DNA of 15,616 nt from Bacteroidota bacterium (GTDB lineage: Bacteria > Bacteroidota > Bacteroidia > Chitinophagales > Chitinophagaceae). The notes under the pieces are model-generated. The model was not told the origin of the DNA and ran no database searches. It was given only the letters and a program-made list of their open reading frames with translations. Where the stretch lies: assembly GCA_023429825.1 (NCBI GenBank), contig JAEZDC010000076.1, positions 1 to 15,616 on the forward strand, given 5' to 3'. Positions 1-7,347 of the stretch are shown one piece after another; position 1 is the first letter of the stretch; the number at the start of each line of letters is the position of its first letter. The position numbers and the translations under genes were made by a program.

Positions 1-724
1 CAATAAGAAGCTGAGAGATTGCCGTGTGCATTTGAATGACGAACCGCCTGCCAAAGGAAAAGAGGCTTTCATTGCATTGCAAAATCAAACCACTTTATTT
101 ATAACAGAAGGTGACAGTGCCAGCGGAAGTATCACTAAGTCAAGAAGTGTAGATACACAGGCTGTGTTCAGTTTACGGGGTAAGCCGCTGAACTGTTTTG
201 GGCTGACTAAGAAAGTAGTGTATGAAAATGAAGAGTTCAACCTGCTGCAGCATGCATTGAACATTGAAGACAGCCTGGAAGATCTTCGTTACAATAATGT
301 AGTGATCGCAACAGATGCCGATGTAGACGGCATGCACATTCGATTATTGATGCTTACTTTCTTTCTGCAGTTTTTCCCTGACCTGGTGAAGCATGGGCAT
401 GTGTACATACTGGATACGCCTTTGTTCCGTGTAAGAAATAAGCAGGAAACGATCTATTGCTATAACGAAACAGAAAAGCAGGCTGCGATCAAAAAACTAG
501 GTGGAAAGCCCGAGATCACACGATTTAAAGGATTGGGAGAGATATCGCCGGAGGAGTTTGGAACTTTTATCGGGGAGGATATCCGTTTACAACCCGTGAT
601 GCTGATGCCGGAAACACATATTCAGCAGTTGCTGGAATATTATATGGGCAAGAATACGATGGAAAGGCAGGAGTTTATAATCAGTAACCTGAAAGTTGAA
701 CTTGACCTGGTTGAAGCAGAATAA
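1..724 (+). CDS. parE: DNA topoisomerase IV subunit B, C-terminal part (5' end outside the window)
   Basis: The reading frame is open from base 2 and enters the window already inside the gene, so the apparent GTG at 26 is not a true start. What is visible is the TOPRIM and C-terminal region of a type IIA topoisomerase B subunit. The TOPRIM glutamate motif EGDSASG is near base 110, the metal-binding DADVDG motif near base 315, and the family signature RFKGLGE near base 520. The B subunit binds ATP through its missing N-terminal GHKL domain and pairs with ParC to decatenate and relax DNA. I call it ParE rather than GyrB because a ParC-type A subunit follows two genes downstream. The Bacteroidetes-like ending (KNTMERQEFIISNLK) is complete and stops at TAA. 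The next gene starts 27 bases later, suggesting co-transcription. Confidence 0.93.
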   Translation, partial: NKKLRDCRVHLNDEPPAKGKEAFIALQNQTTLFITEGDSASGSITKSRSVDTQAVFSLRGKPLNCFGLTKKVVYENEEFNLLQHALNIEDSLEDLRYNNVVIATDADVDGMHIRLLMLTFFLQFFPDLVKHGHVYILDTPLFRVRNKQETIYCYNETEKQAAIKKLGGKPEITRFKGLGEISPEEFGTFIGEDIRLQPVMLMPETHIQQLLEYYMGKNTMERQEFIISNLKVELDLVEAE

Positions 725-751
725 AAACTAACTACTAAAAACATTTATAGA

Positions 752-1609
752 ATGATTCATGTTGTTTTTCAACACGCCGATATAGAGGTTTTACAGAAAG
801 CCATTGAACTTGATGAAAGTTTGCAAGGTGAGATTGTGGAGATAAAAGATGATTATGCAGTGGGCCCGCTGGCGAATTTGTATACCGCTGAAGGCTGGCA
901 GGAGAGAAAAGAATGGTGGAAGTCAATTGTAGAGTTTTCAACCAATCCGGAGATCGGTGATATGATAGATGACCGATTAACTGTGCACAATCTCAAAAAG
1001 AGGCTTGATGAAGAAGGCGAGAATGATGTATGGCTTTGGATGGGGCAAAATCAACATGATGTGTGCAGCTACTATTGGCTGATGAGCCAATTGAAAGATT
1101 ACCAGGGAAGGATCTATATTCTGTACCTGAACAATCTTCCTTTCTTAAATGAAAAAGGGAGTTTGTATTATCCTACTGCTATTCATGAGATATTGCCCAA
1201 GGAAATTCTAAAGGCCAAAAAACTGGCCAGGCCAATTACTTTAAGTGAATTTGAAGTTGATCCGGATGAATGGAAAAAGCTGAGCAATGAAAATGCGATG
1301 GTGAGAATATTAGAAGGTGGTAAAAAGATAGTGAGCAAAGAGGAAGATTTTTATGATAAAGATATTATGTCTGCAGTGACTAAAGACTGGCAGAAGTTGA
1401 ATAGGGTATTCATGACCATGTTTGGAAAGATGAAGATCAAAACGGGCGATATGTTCTTAAGTATGCGAATGCGAAAACTTGCCGAAGAAGGTAAGCTCGA
1501 AATACAAGGTGATTGGAAAAAAGGCTTTAAAGAGGTGCAGGTGAAACTACCTGGCGCAAGCAGTGAAGTAAATATTGAAGAGAATAGTGCAGCTGAAACT
1601 GCCCAGTAA
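752..1609 (+). CDS. DUF1835/DUF3658-like protein of unknown function between parE and parC
   Basis: A 285-residue soluble protein with no signal peptide or membrane segment. The beginning (MIHVVFQHADIEVLQKAIE), the following phrase on a DDYAVGPL segment, and the middle WLWMGQNQHDVCSYYWLM segment resemble the DUF1835 fold. The C-terminal part, about residues 175-260, resembles DUF3658. Both assignments are from memory of the families, not from a search. No catalytic motif is recognisable and the molecular function is unknown. The last 20 or so residues are low-complexity and acidic. The ATG at 752 is the first in frame after the parE stop and gives a 27-base gap, so it is probably transcribed with parE. 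A 72-base gap holding a copy of the dispersed repeat separates it from parC. Placement between the two topoisomerase IV subunits is the only functional hint. Confidence 0.75.
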   Translation: MIHVVFQHADIEVLQKAIELDESLQGEIVEIKDDYAVGPLANLYTAEGWQERKEWWKSIVEFSTNPEIGDMIDDRLTVHNLKKRLDEEGENDVWLWMGQNQHDVCSYYWLMSQLKDYQGRIYILYLNNLPFLNEKGSLYYPTAIHEILPKEILKAKKLARPITLSEFEVDPDEWKKLSNENAMVRILEGGKKIVSKEEDFYDKDIMSAVTKDWQKLNRVFMTMFGKMKIKTGDMFLSMRMRKLAEEGKLEIQGDWKKGFKEVQVKLPGASSEVNIEENSAAETAQ

Positions 1610-1616
1610 AGAATAA

Positions 1617-1670
1617 AGCGTTGAAGAGTGCGACGCAACTAAGTTTAATAGTAGTAATATCGTTGGGTTC
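1617..1670 (+). repeat. Dispersed intergenic repeat, copy A
   Basis: Core AGCGTTGAAGAGTGCGACGC then AAC (1617-1639), in the gap between the DUF1835 gene and parC. After the core comes a 21-base spacer containing ATAGTAGTA, then GTTGGGTTC. Copy D, read on the minus strand, has the same ATAGTAGTA at the same distance from its core, and AGCCGGCTC where this copy has GTTGGGTTC. The element ends 11 bases before the parC ATG. It contains a small dyad, TGCG-A-CGCA. It is recognised only by comparison with the three other copies in this window. Confidence 0.65.
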
Positions 1671-1681
1671 ATAAAAAGTAT

Positions 1682-4198
1682 ATGGCGAAGAGTAAAGAAT
1701 ATAATGTTCATGAAAATGATGGAGGTATACAAGGCCAGTACAAAAACTGGTTCCTTGATTATGCTTCTTACGTGATACTGGAAAGAGCGGTGCCTGCAAT
1801 GGAAGATGGTCTAAAGCCTGTGCAGCGACGCATATTGCATTCGATGAAAGAAATGGATGATGGCCGTTTTAACAAGGTTGCGAACATCATCGGGCAATCG
1901 ATGCAATACCATCCGCATGGTGATGCATCGATCGGTGATGCGTTAGTGAATATGGGCCAGAAAGATCTGTTGATTGAAACGCAGGGTAACTGGGGTGATG
2001 TAAGAACAGGTGATGAAGCTGCTGCGCCGAGATATATTGAAGCCCGTCTTTCAAAATTTGCATTAGAAGTTGCATTCAACGCAAAGACCACCGAATGGCA
2101 ATTGAGTTATGATGGCAGAAAGAATGAACCGGTGGTATTGCCAATGAAGTTTCCTTTGTTGCTGGCGCAGGGTGCAGATGGTATAGCAGTTGGTCTTTCT
2201 ACAAAAATTCTCCCCCACAATTTTGTTGAATTGATAGAAGCTTCTATCAAGTATTTACGCGGAAGAAAATTTGAACTCTACCCGGATTTTCAAACCGGAG
2301 GGATGATTGACGTTACCAACTACAATGACGGCAGGAGAGGTGGCAGGGTGAAAGTGAGAGCGATCATTGAAGAGTTGGATAAAAAGTCGCTGGTGATACG
2401 CAGTGTGCCTTATGGCGTTACTACTACGGCTTTGATGGAAAGTATCACTAAGGCAAACGATGCTGGTAAGATCAAGATCAAGAAAGTAATAGATGTTACG
2501 GCCAAAGATGTAGAGATACAGGTAGACCTTGCTGCCGGCATATCAACTGACATTACTATCGATGCCTTGTATGCCTTTACTGATTGTGAAGTAAGTATTT
2601 CTCCGAATGCATGCGTGATTGTTGATCAGAAGCCGCAGTTCCTGGGTGCGACTGAATTATTGAAAGCTTCGGTGGATAACACGAAAGAACTGCTTAAGCG
2701 AGAATTAGAGATCAGGCTTGCAGAGTTAGAAGACAAGTGGCATTATACTTCGCTTGAAAAAATATTCTTCGAAGAAAAGATCTATAAAGAGCTGGAGAAA
2801 AAGCATGAGACCTGGGATAAAGTGATCGCTGCGATAGATAAAGCTTTTGTTCCTTTCACTAAGAAACTCAAGCGGGCCGTTACAAAAGAAGATATTTTGA
2901 AGCTAACCGAAAAGCCTGTAAGAAGAATTTATAAACTTGATATCGATGAACTCAATGCACAGATCAAAGGTATTGAGGCAGACATCAAACAAGTTAAGCA
3001 TGACCTTGCCAATCTTGTTGACTTCGCCGTTGCTTACTTCGAAAACCTGTTGAAGAAATACGGAAAGGGTAGAGAAAGAAAAACAGAGATCAAGTTATTT
3101 GATACCATCAAAGTACAACAGGTTGCGATAGCCAACACAAAGTTGTACATGAACAGGGCAGAAGGGTTTATCGGTACTTCATTGAAGAAAGATGAGTTTG
3201 TTACGGATTGTTCTGATATAGATGATGTGATCGTATTTACCAAGCGAGGTATCATGAAAGTAGTGAAGGTGGGAGAGAAGGTATTCATCGGGAAAGACAT
3301 CATTCATGCGGCTGTCTTCAGGAAGAATGATGAAAGAACCACCTACAATCTTATTTACTTAGACGGGGGATCGGGCACCAGTTATGCAAAACGATTTAAC
3401 GTAACAGGTGTAACGCGGGATAAGGAATATGACCTAACTAAAGGCGACGCCAAATCCAAAGTACATTACCTCACAGTAAATGCAAACGGTGAGGCGGAAG
3501 TAGTGAAGGTGGTGCTAAGTCCGAACTGTACAGCGAGGAATAAAGAATTTGAATTCTACTTTGAAGAACTGGACATCAAGGGCAGGAGCAGTATGGGTAA
3601 CCAGGTTACCAAGTATCCAATCAAATCCGTTCGTTTCAAAGAAGCAGGACGAAGTACATTGGCCGGCCGTAAGCTTTGGTTCGATGACCAGTTCGGTCGC
3701 TTGAATGTAGATGAGAAGGGAACATTCCTTGGCAGCTTTGAAGCTGACGATAAAATTCTTGTAGTGTATGATGATGGAAACTATGAAATCACGGACCAGG
3801 AATTCACACAGAGATTTGATCCGGAAAAAGTGTTGCTGATCGAGAAATTCGATGCTGATAAAACGATCACTGCTGTTTATCTTGACAATGATAAAATGCA
3901 ATATAATGTTAAGCGGTTCCGTATCGAGACAACGACGCTTCGCATTAAATTCCTATTTATAAAAGAGGGTAAAAACAACAGGTTAGAAGCGGTTACTACC
4001 GACGATAAGCCAGTTTTGTTATTATCAACAGGCAAGGGTTCACAGAAACGTGAACAAAAAATTAAGGTGTCTGATTTCGTTGATGTTATGGGATGGAAGG
4101 CTGTGGGTAATAAGCTAGCGGACTATAATAAGAGTGTTGAAATGGTGTGGGAAGAGAAACCAAACAAGCAACAATCGCAGGCGGAGTTGTTCACATAA
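1682..4198 (+). CDS. parC: DNA topoisomerase IV subunit A
   Basis: An 838-residue type IIA topoisomerase A subunit that cleaves and religates DNA and pairs with ParE to unlink daughter chromosomes. The N-terminal winged-helix/tower region starts with the family phrase YASYVILERAVPAMEDGLKPV. The quinolone-pocket segment YHPHGDASIGD lies at residues 76-86, and the catalytic tyrosine is Tyr118 in APRYIEARLS, preceded by the expected arginine. Charged helices at about 340-470 form the coiled-coil arm. The C-terminal third, about 490-825, is the beta-pinwheel DNA-wrapping domain. ParC rather than GyrA is supported by the parE neighbour, the Bacteroidetes-type sequence and absence of a GyrA-box (QxRRGGKG). 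The ATG at 1682 gives the natural N-terminus MAKSKEY and follows repeat copy A by 11 bases. The position equivalent to E. coli GyrA Ser83/ParC Ser80 is Ala82, while the nearby acidic position is retained as Asp86. Confidence 0.95.
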   Translation: MAKSKEYNVHENDGGIQGQYKNWFLDYASYVILERAVPAMEDGLKPVQRRILHSMKEMDDGRFNKVANIIGQSMQYHPHGDASIGDALVNMGQKDLLIETQGNWGDVRTGDEAAAPRYIEARLSKFALEVAFNAKTTEWQLSYDGRKNEPVVLPMKFPLLLAQGADGIAVGLSTKILPHNFVELIEASIKYLRGRKFELYPDFQTGGMIDVTNYNDGRRGGRVKVRAIIEELDKKSLVIRSVPYGVTTTALMESITKANDAGKIKIKKVIDVTAKDVEIQVDLAAGISTDITIDALYAFTDCEVSISPNACVIVDQKPQFLGATELLKASVDNTKELLKRELEIRLAELEDKWHYTSLEKIFFEEKIYKELEKKHETWDKVIAAIDKAFVPFTKKLKRAVTKEDILKLTEKPVRRIYKLDIDELNAQIKGIEADIKQVKHDLANLVDFAVAYFENLLKKYGKGRERKTEIKLFDTIKVQQVAIANTKLYMNRAEGFIGTSLKKDEFVTDCSDIDDVIVFTKRGIMKVVKVGEKVFIGKDIIHAAVFRKNDERTTYNLIYLDGGSGTSYAKRFNVTGVTRDKEYDLTKGDAKSKVHYLTVNANGEAEVVKVVLSPNCTARNKEFEFYFEELDIKGRSSMGNQVTKYPIKSVRFKEAGRSTLAGRKLWFDDQFGRLNVDEKGTFLGSFEADDKILVVYDDGNYEITDQEFTQRFDPEKVLLIEKFDADKTITAVYLDNDKMQYNVKRFRIETTTLRIKFLFIKEGKNNRLEAVTTDDKPVLLLSTGKGSQKREQKIKVSDFVDVMGWKAVGNKLADYNKSVEMVWEEKPNKQQSQAELFT

Positions 4199-4202
4199 CG
4201 TG

Positions 4203-4230
4203 AATTAAAACTTGGTTAATTGATTTTTTT
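4203..4230 (+). terminator. Possible weak AT-rich terminator after parC
   Basis: A perfect 6-base inverted repeat AATTAA/TTAATT with a 7-base loop is followed by GATTTTTTT, just after the parC stop. The stem has no G-C pair, so hairpin stability is low. The T-run is the stronger part of the signal. Confidence 0.3.
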
Positions 4231-4253
4231 GATTGTACCATCTGACTAAATTG
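4220..4253 (+). promoter_or_regulatory. Candidate promoter for the TPR gene
   Basis: TAAATTG at 4247-4253 is one T short of the Bacteroidetes -7 element TAnnTTTG, and a TTG at 4220-4222 could serve as the upstream element, although the 24-base spacing is slightly long. It lies 27 bases upstream of the TPR gene start. Weak match, offered only because the gene follows an apparent terminator and must have its own start. Confidence 0.25.
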
Positions 4254-4280
4254 TACGTCAAATAAACAAAACACCCCAAA

Positions 4281-4784
4281 ATGGAATTCTTCGACAAAAT
4301 CAGATTAGACGAATGGTTCTATGAAGCTGACCAAAATATAAAAGAGCAGCGCTTTGCTGATGCAATGCAAACCTTAGAATCTATCCTTGCTGAATCACCT
4401 GAGTATGGAAAGGCTTACAATCACCTTGGCTGGTTGTACGAGACAAAGTATTACGATTATAAAAGAGCGGAAGAAAGCTATAAGAAATGTCTGGAGCTTG
4501 AGCCTGAGTATACGCCTGTTTATCTCAACCTCGCTGTTGTATTGAGCGGTATGAGAAAATGGAATGAACTAGAGGAGTTACTCAACAAGGCACTTGAAAC
4601 ACCGGGTGTAGATCACGCCGCTGTGTTCAATGAATTTGGCATCATGTACGAGATGAGAGGAGAGTACGAGCAATCTATCAAGAGCTATAGAACAGCGATC
4701 CGTATGAGCCTGAAGAATTCTAAGATCGATGCTTACAGAGATGCAATCGATCGTTGCAAAGTGAAGATGGAGATATTGAATTAA
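4281..4784 (+). CDS. Tetratricopeptide repeat (TPR) protein
   Basis: A 167-residue protein built of TPR helix pairs. Consensus positions are visible in three or four units: about residues 22-50 (AMQTLESILAESPEYGKAYNHLGWLY begins the transition into the next), 45-78 with the classical ending AEESYKKCLELEPEY, 79-107, and 115-150 with FNEFGIMYEMRGEYEQSIKSY. There is no signal peptide or membrane segment, so it is probably a cytoplasmic scaffold for protein-protein contacts. The partner cannot be inferred. The ATG at 4281 opens the only sensible N-terminus (MEFFDKIRLDEWFYEADQ). It is a stand-alone gene: 82 bases follow parC, and the convergent heptose genes begin after a terminator on the other side. 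Confidence 0.85.
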   Translation: MEFFDKIRLDEWFYEADQNIKEQRFADAMQTLESILAESPEYGKAYNHLGWLYETKYYDYKRAEESYKKCLELEPEYTPVYLNLAVVLSGMRKWNELEELLNKALETPGVDHAAVFNEFGIMYEMRGEYEQSIKSYRTAIRMSLKNSKIDAYRDAIDRCKVKMEILN

Positions 4785-4808
4785 CGATACCATCGACAGT
4801 ATTTCATG

Positions 4809-4842
4809 GCATCGCCTGTTGCGTCGCAAGCACTTCATCGTT
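4809..4842 (-). repeat. Dispersed intergenic repeat, copy B (diverged)
   Basis: Read on the minus strand the core ACGATGAAGTGCTTGCGACG then CAAC matches the other copies, with a two-base insertion. It is followed by AGGCGATGC, which is identical to the bases after the core in copy C. The inner dyad here is the longest of the four, TTGCG-A-CGCAA. The AGCCGGCTC end seen in copies C and D is not recognisable. It lies in the gap between the convergent TPR gene and hddC. Confidence 0.6.
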
Positions 4843-4869
4843 TATTACATTAATGAACTTATAAAGACC

Positions 4870-4900
4870 AGCCCCGATCTTTTGACCGGGGCTTCTTATA
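4870..4900 (+). terminator. Intrinsic terminator between the convergent TPR and hddC units
   Basis: A 7-base-pair GC-rich stem AGCCCCG/CGGGGCT (4870-4876 with 4887-4893) is extended by TC/GA inside the loop after one mismatch, and followed on the plus strand by TTCTTATAT. Being nearly symmetric and placed between two converging genes, it could act in both directions, though the minus-strand tail (GGTCTTTAT) is poorer in T. Confidence 0.6.
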
Positions 4901-4931
4901 TACATTCATCTGTGTAAATGAATTGATGGTA

Positions 4932-5624
4932 TTATTTCAATTCCTGCTGCGCCCGATGAAAATCTTCCGGTATGCCGATGTCAATAAAATATTCATCCTG
5001 CACCATACCAAACATCTGTCGTTCACTATACAGTTTCTCCATATAATCCTTCTCAAAAGAAAATTTCTGCGGCAATTCTTCCTGCAGAAAGCGTTCTTTA
5101 TTCAAAACATACACCCCGCCGTTGATCAGCCCTTCTGCATAGAATTGTTTCTCTTTGAAAGAAGCAATGGATGAGTTATCATTCAATTCCACCACACCAT
5201 ACCTGTCAAAACCTCTCATTGGCTTAAGCGACAACGTGCACTCGGCATTGCATTGCAGATGAAAATCTGAAAGCTGTTTAATATTCACAGCATATAGTGT
5301 ATCTCCGTTAGTCACTACAATATTTTCATCCGTGGCATACTTGCAGGAAAGCTTAATTGCACCACCGGTCCCCAACGGTTCTTCCTCAATCGAATATTGA
5401 ACATTGAGCATTGGATATTGCGCATTCACAAACTCAACAATTGCTTCATGCTTATATCCAACAGATAATATAAAATCCCTGATGCCTTGTTTTTGCAAAT
5501 GATCGATAACATAAGCAAGGAATGGCTTCCCGTTCACCGGCGCCATACATTTCGGTAATTCAGAAACAACGCTTCGAAGCCTGGTTCCCAAACCACCTGC
5601 TAATATTATTGCTGCAGATACCAT
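4932..5624 (-). CDS. hddC: D-glycero-alpha-D-manno-heptose 1-phosphate guanylyltransferase (nucleotidyltransferase)
   Basis: A 230-residue sugar-nucleotide nucleotidyltransferase of the NTP_transferase family, predicted to join heptose 1-phosphate and GTP into GDP-D-glycero-alpha-D-manno-heptose. Visible motifs are LAGGLGTRL (residues 8-17) for the nucleotide phosphates, PKCMAPVNGKP with Lys25, NGDT with the metal-binding Asp108, the sugar-contact INGGVY (167-172), and a late metal-binding Asp215 in FIDIG. The length is normal for HddC. The guanylyl specificity and heptose substrate are inferred from gmhA and hddA immediately upstream; by sequence alone it could be another hexose-1-phosphate nucleotidyltransferase. 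Its ATG overlaps the gmhA stop by one base (TGATG), indicating translational coupling. It is the last gene of the minus-strand unit. Confidence 0.82.
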   Translation of the reverse strand: MVSAAIILAGGLGTRLRSVVSELPKCMAPVNGKPFLAYVIDHLQKQGIRDFILSVGYKHEAIVEFVNAQYPMLNVQYSIEEEPLGTGGAIKLSCKYATDENIVVTNGDTLYAVNIKQLSDFHLQCNAECTLSLKPMRGFDRYGVVELNDNSSIASFKEKQFYAEGLINGGVYVLNKERFLQEELPQKFSFEKDYMEKLYSERQMFGMVQDEYFIDIGIPEDFHRAQQELK

Positions 5625-6199
5625 CAGAACAATTGTTCTTCTACCAGTTCGCAGATGATATGACCGATCATGATGTGGCTTTCCTGTATCCGTGGAGTAT
5701 CTGTAGAAGGGACATTAATGAGAATGTCAGAATTATCTTTCATTTTGCCACCGGTTGCACCTGTAAACCCGATGGTAATAATTTTCTTTTCTCTTGCAAC
5801 ATCAAAAGCTTTGAGGATATTTCCCGAGTTACCTGAAGTACTTAACCCTACCAGCACATCACCTTCCTCGCCGATACCATCGATTATTCTTGAGTAAACA
5901 GAATCATAACTATAGTCGTTCGCTACAGCTGTTAAGTAAGATGTGTTGCAATGCAAAGCTTCAGAAGGAAGTGCCTTTCTATCTTTATAAAACCTTCCTG
6001 AAAACTCGGCAGCTAAATGTTGGGCATCCGCTGCACTTCCGCCATTACCACAAAACAGCACTTTCCTTCCACTTTTAAAAGCAGTAACGATGACCTCGAT
6101 GGCATGTTTTACTTTTTGCTGTAAAGCGGCGTCTGCTAAAACCTGTTGCTTCACATCTATCGACGCAGCGATTATCTTATTTATTTTATCATTCATCAT
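5624..6199 (-). CDS. gmhA: Sedoheptulose 7-phosphate isomerase
   Basis: A 191-residue SIS-domain isomerase that converts sedoheptulose 7-phosphate to D-glycero-D-manno-heptose 7-phosphate, first step of bacterial heptose synthesis, in the cytoplasm. The phosphate loop GNGGSAADAQH is at residues 51-61 and the second sugar-phosphate loop STSGNS at 120-125. The metal/active-site residues of GmhA enzymes are all in place: His61 and Glu65 (QHLAAEF), Gln172 (RIQESH) and His180 (IGHIICE). Length is typical. Two adjacent in-frame ATGs (6199 and 6196) could start it, and the start lies in a 7-base tandem repeat that supplies further out-of-frame ATGs. The preceding hddA stop is 23 bases upstream, and the hddC start overlaps its own stop. 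Confidence 0.93.
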   Translation of the reverse strand: MMNDKINKIIAASIDVKQQVLADAALQQKVKHAIEVIVTAFKSGRKVLFCGNGGSAADAQHLAAEFSGRFYKDRKALPSEALHCNTSYLTAVANDYSYDSVYSRIIDGIGEEGDVLVGLSTSGNSGNILKAFDVAREKKIITIGFTGATGGKMKDNSDILINVPSTDTPRIQESHIMIGHIICELVEEQLF

Positions 6200-6208
6200 T
6201 CATCATTT
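6188..6208. repeat. 7-base tandem repeat across the gmhA start
   Basis: ATCATTC is repeated twice and followed by ATCATTT (plus-strand reading). On the minus strand it gives five ATG triplets, two of them in frame with gmhA (6199, 6196). The unit of 7 is not a multiple of 3, so a change in copy number would shift the upstream ATGs relative to the gene. Confidence 0.7.
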
Positions 6209-6222
6209 AAAATTCAGAAGGC

Positions 6223-7248
6223 TTATTGAGTACACCATGTTGTTAACCCGCCCTGTGTAAATGTATAGGGCCTTGTAACACCGCCAAACCTGCTCAAGGT
6301 TTCTATAACATTATACCGTGAGTTAGCAGGACAGTAAAAGAACATGAATCCGCCACCACCGGCACCGCTGATCTTACCTCCTGTTGCACCTGCTTTTTTT
6401 GCAGCTTCATATATCTCATCCAGCATGTCGTTCGAAATATTAGCAGCCATCCGTCGCTTTTGCCGGAACCCGTAATCCAGTATCTCGCCTATCTCGTGCA
6501 ACCTTCCTTTTAATAAGGCTTCTTTCATCATCTTCGATTGTTCCTTCAAGTGATGCATCGCTTCTATGCTCTTTTCATTTTTCTGCGTAACATTCTTTTG
6601 CTGTTCTTTAATGATCGTAGCACTTTCCCGGCTGGTAGAAGTGAAGTATAACACCAGGTTATTCTCTAATTCATCCAGGTATTCCTGGCGTATGCGCAAT
6701 GGATTCACGATCACATTATCAGCTCCATAGAATTCCATGTAATTCACGCCGCCGAATGTTGCTGCATACTGATCCTGTTTTCCACCTGCGAGTTTCAGAT
6801 CGTTTCTCTCTATCTCGTAAGCATAATGCGCAATATCATAATCGCCTAAAGGTAACTTCAGCATTTCTGCAAACGCTCCAATAATCGCTACTACCAAAGT
6901 AGATGAAGTGCCCAATCCACTTCCTGCAGGCGCATCCACATAAGTAGTAAGCCTGAAGTTCGTTAACGGCAACCCGTAATCTTTTTGAATCCTGTTATAC
7001 ACACCTTTCAGAAGGTCTAGTTTACCATCAATTGGCAGTTCATTACTCCATGCAAATCTTTGTTCCTCTTTCCTGTCTGCCGCCATTAAAACAATGCCAT
7101 CCTCGTTTAGCGGCTCTATCGTTGCATACGCATATAATGAGATCGTTGCGTTCAATATAGCACCTCCAAATTCATCACTGTATGGACTAACATCTGTACC
7201 TCCACCAGCCAGACCAAGACGTAAGGGAGCTTTGCTTCTATAGATCAT
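6223..7248 (-). CDS. hddA: D-glycero-alpha-D-manno-heptose 7-phosphate kinase (GHMP family)
   Basis: A 341-residue GHMP-superfamily kinase predicted to phosphorylate D-glycero-D-manno-heptose 7-phosphate at C1 in the alpha configuration, giving the 1,7-bisphosphate. The three GHMP motifs are clear. Motif 1 is the N-terminal KAPLRLGLAGGGTDV (residues 6-20), with the GGGTD that marks the HddA/fucokinase-type branch. Motif 2 is the ATP loop PAGSGLGTSS (107-116). Motif 3 is GGKISGAGGGGFMFF (290-304). Length agrees with HddA. Downstream gmhA and hddC supply the preceding and following steps, supporting heptose rather than fucose as substrate. The ATG at 7248 starts directly with the conserved MIYRSKAP. 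A 99-base gap carrying repeat copy C separates it from the upstream glycosyltransferase, the only long gap in this unit. Confidence 0.9.
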   Translation of the reverse strand: MIYRSKAPLRLGLAGGGTDVSPYSDEFGGAILNATISLYAYATIEPLNEDGIVLMAADRKEEQRFAWSNELPIDGKLDLLKGVYNRIQKDYGLPLTNFRLTTYVDAPAGSGLGTSSTLVVAIIGAFAEMLKLPLGDYDIAHYAYEIERNDLKLAGGKQDQYAATFGGVNYMEFYGADNVIVNPLRIRQEYLDELENNLVLYFTSTSRESATIIKEQQKNVTQKNEKSIEAMHHLKEQSKMMKEALLKGRLHEIGEILDYGFRQKRRMAANISNDMLDEIYEAAKKAGATGGKISGAGGGGFMFFYCPANSRYNVIETLSRFGGVTRPYTFTQGGLTTWCTQ

Positions 7249-7252
7249 TTTA

Positions 7253-7313
7253 TTTGTATTGAGCCGGCTGCATCATTTTACGCATCGCCTGTTGTGTCAC
7301 TCACTTCAACGTT
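7253..7313 (-). repeat. Dispersed intergenic repeat, copy C
   Basis: Read on the minus strand: core GTTGAAGTGAGTGACACAAC (7291-7310) preceded by AAC, then a 21-base spacer, AGCCGGCTC (7261-7269) and AATACAAA. Copy D has the same core except one base, the same 21-base spacing and the same AGCCGGCTC, so from AGCCGGCTC through the core both are exactly 53 bases. Beyond that both continue with TTTGTATT (plus strand), D having two more T residues. It sits inside the minus-strand unit, ending 12 bases before the hddA ATG if only the AGCCGGCTC end is counted. Confidence 0.8.
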
Positions 7314-7347
7314 CCGAACAATGCGGGACAGCCAAACTGCAGCAAGT

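Noticed and set aside
1768..2091. Long open frames on the opposite strand of parC, hddA, GT2 and other genes
   Set aside because: They are antisense shadows of well-recognised genes with no protein-family resemblance.
4904..4923. Inverted repeat ATTCAT/ATGAAT beside the hddC stop
   Set aside because: An AT-rich 6-base dyad without a T-run; the nearby GC-rich hairpin at 4870-4893 is a much better terminator.
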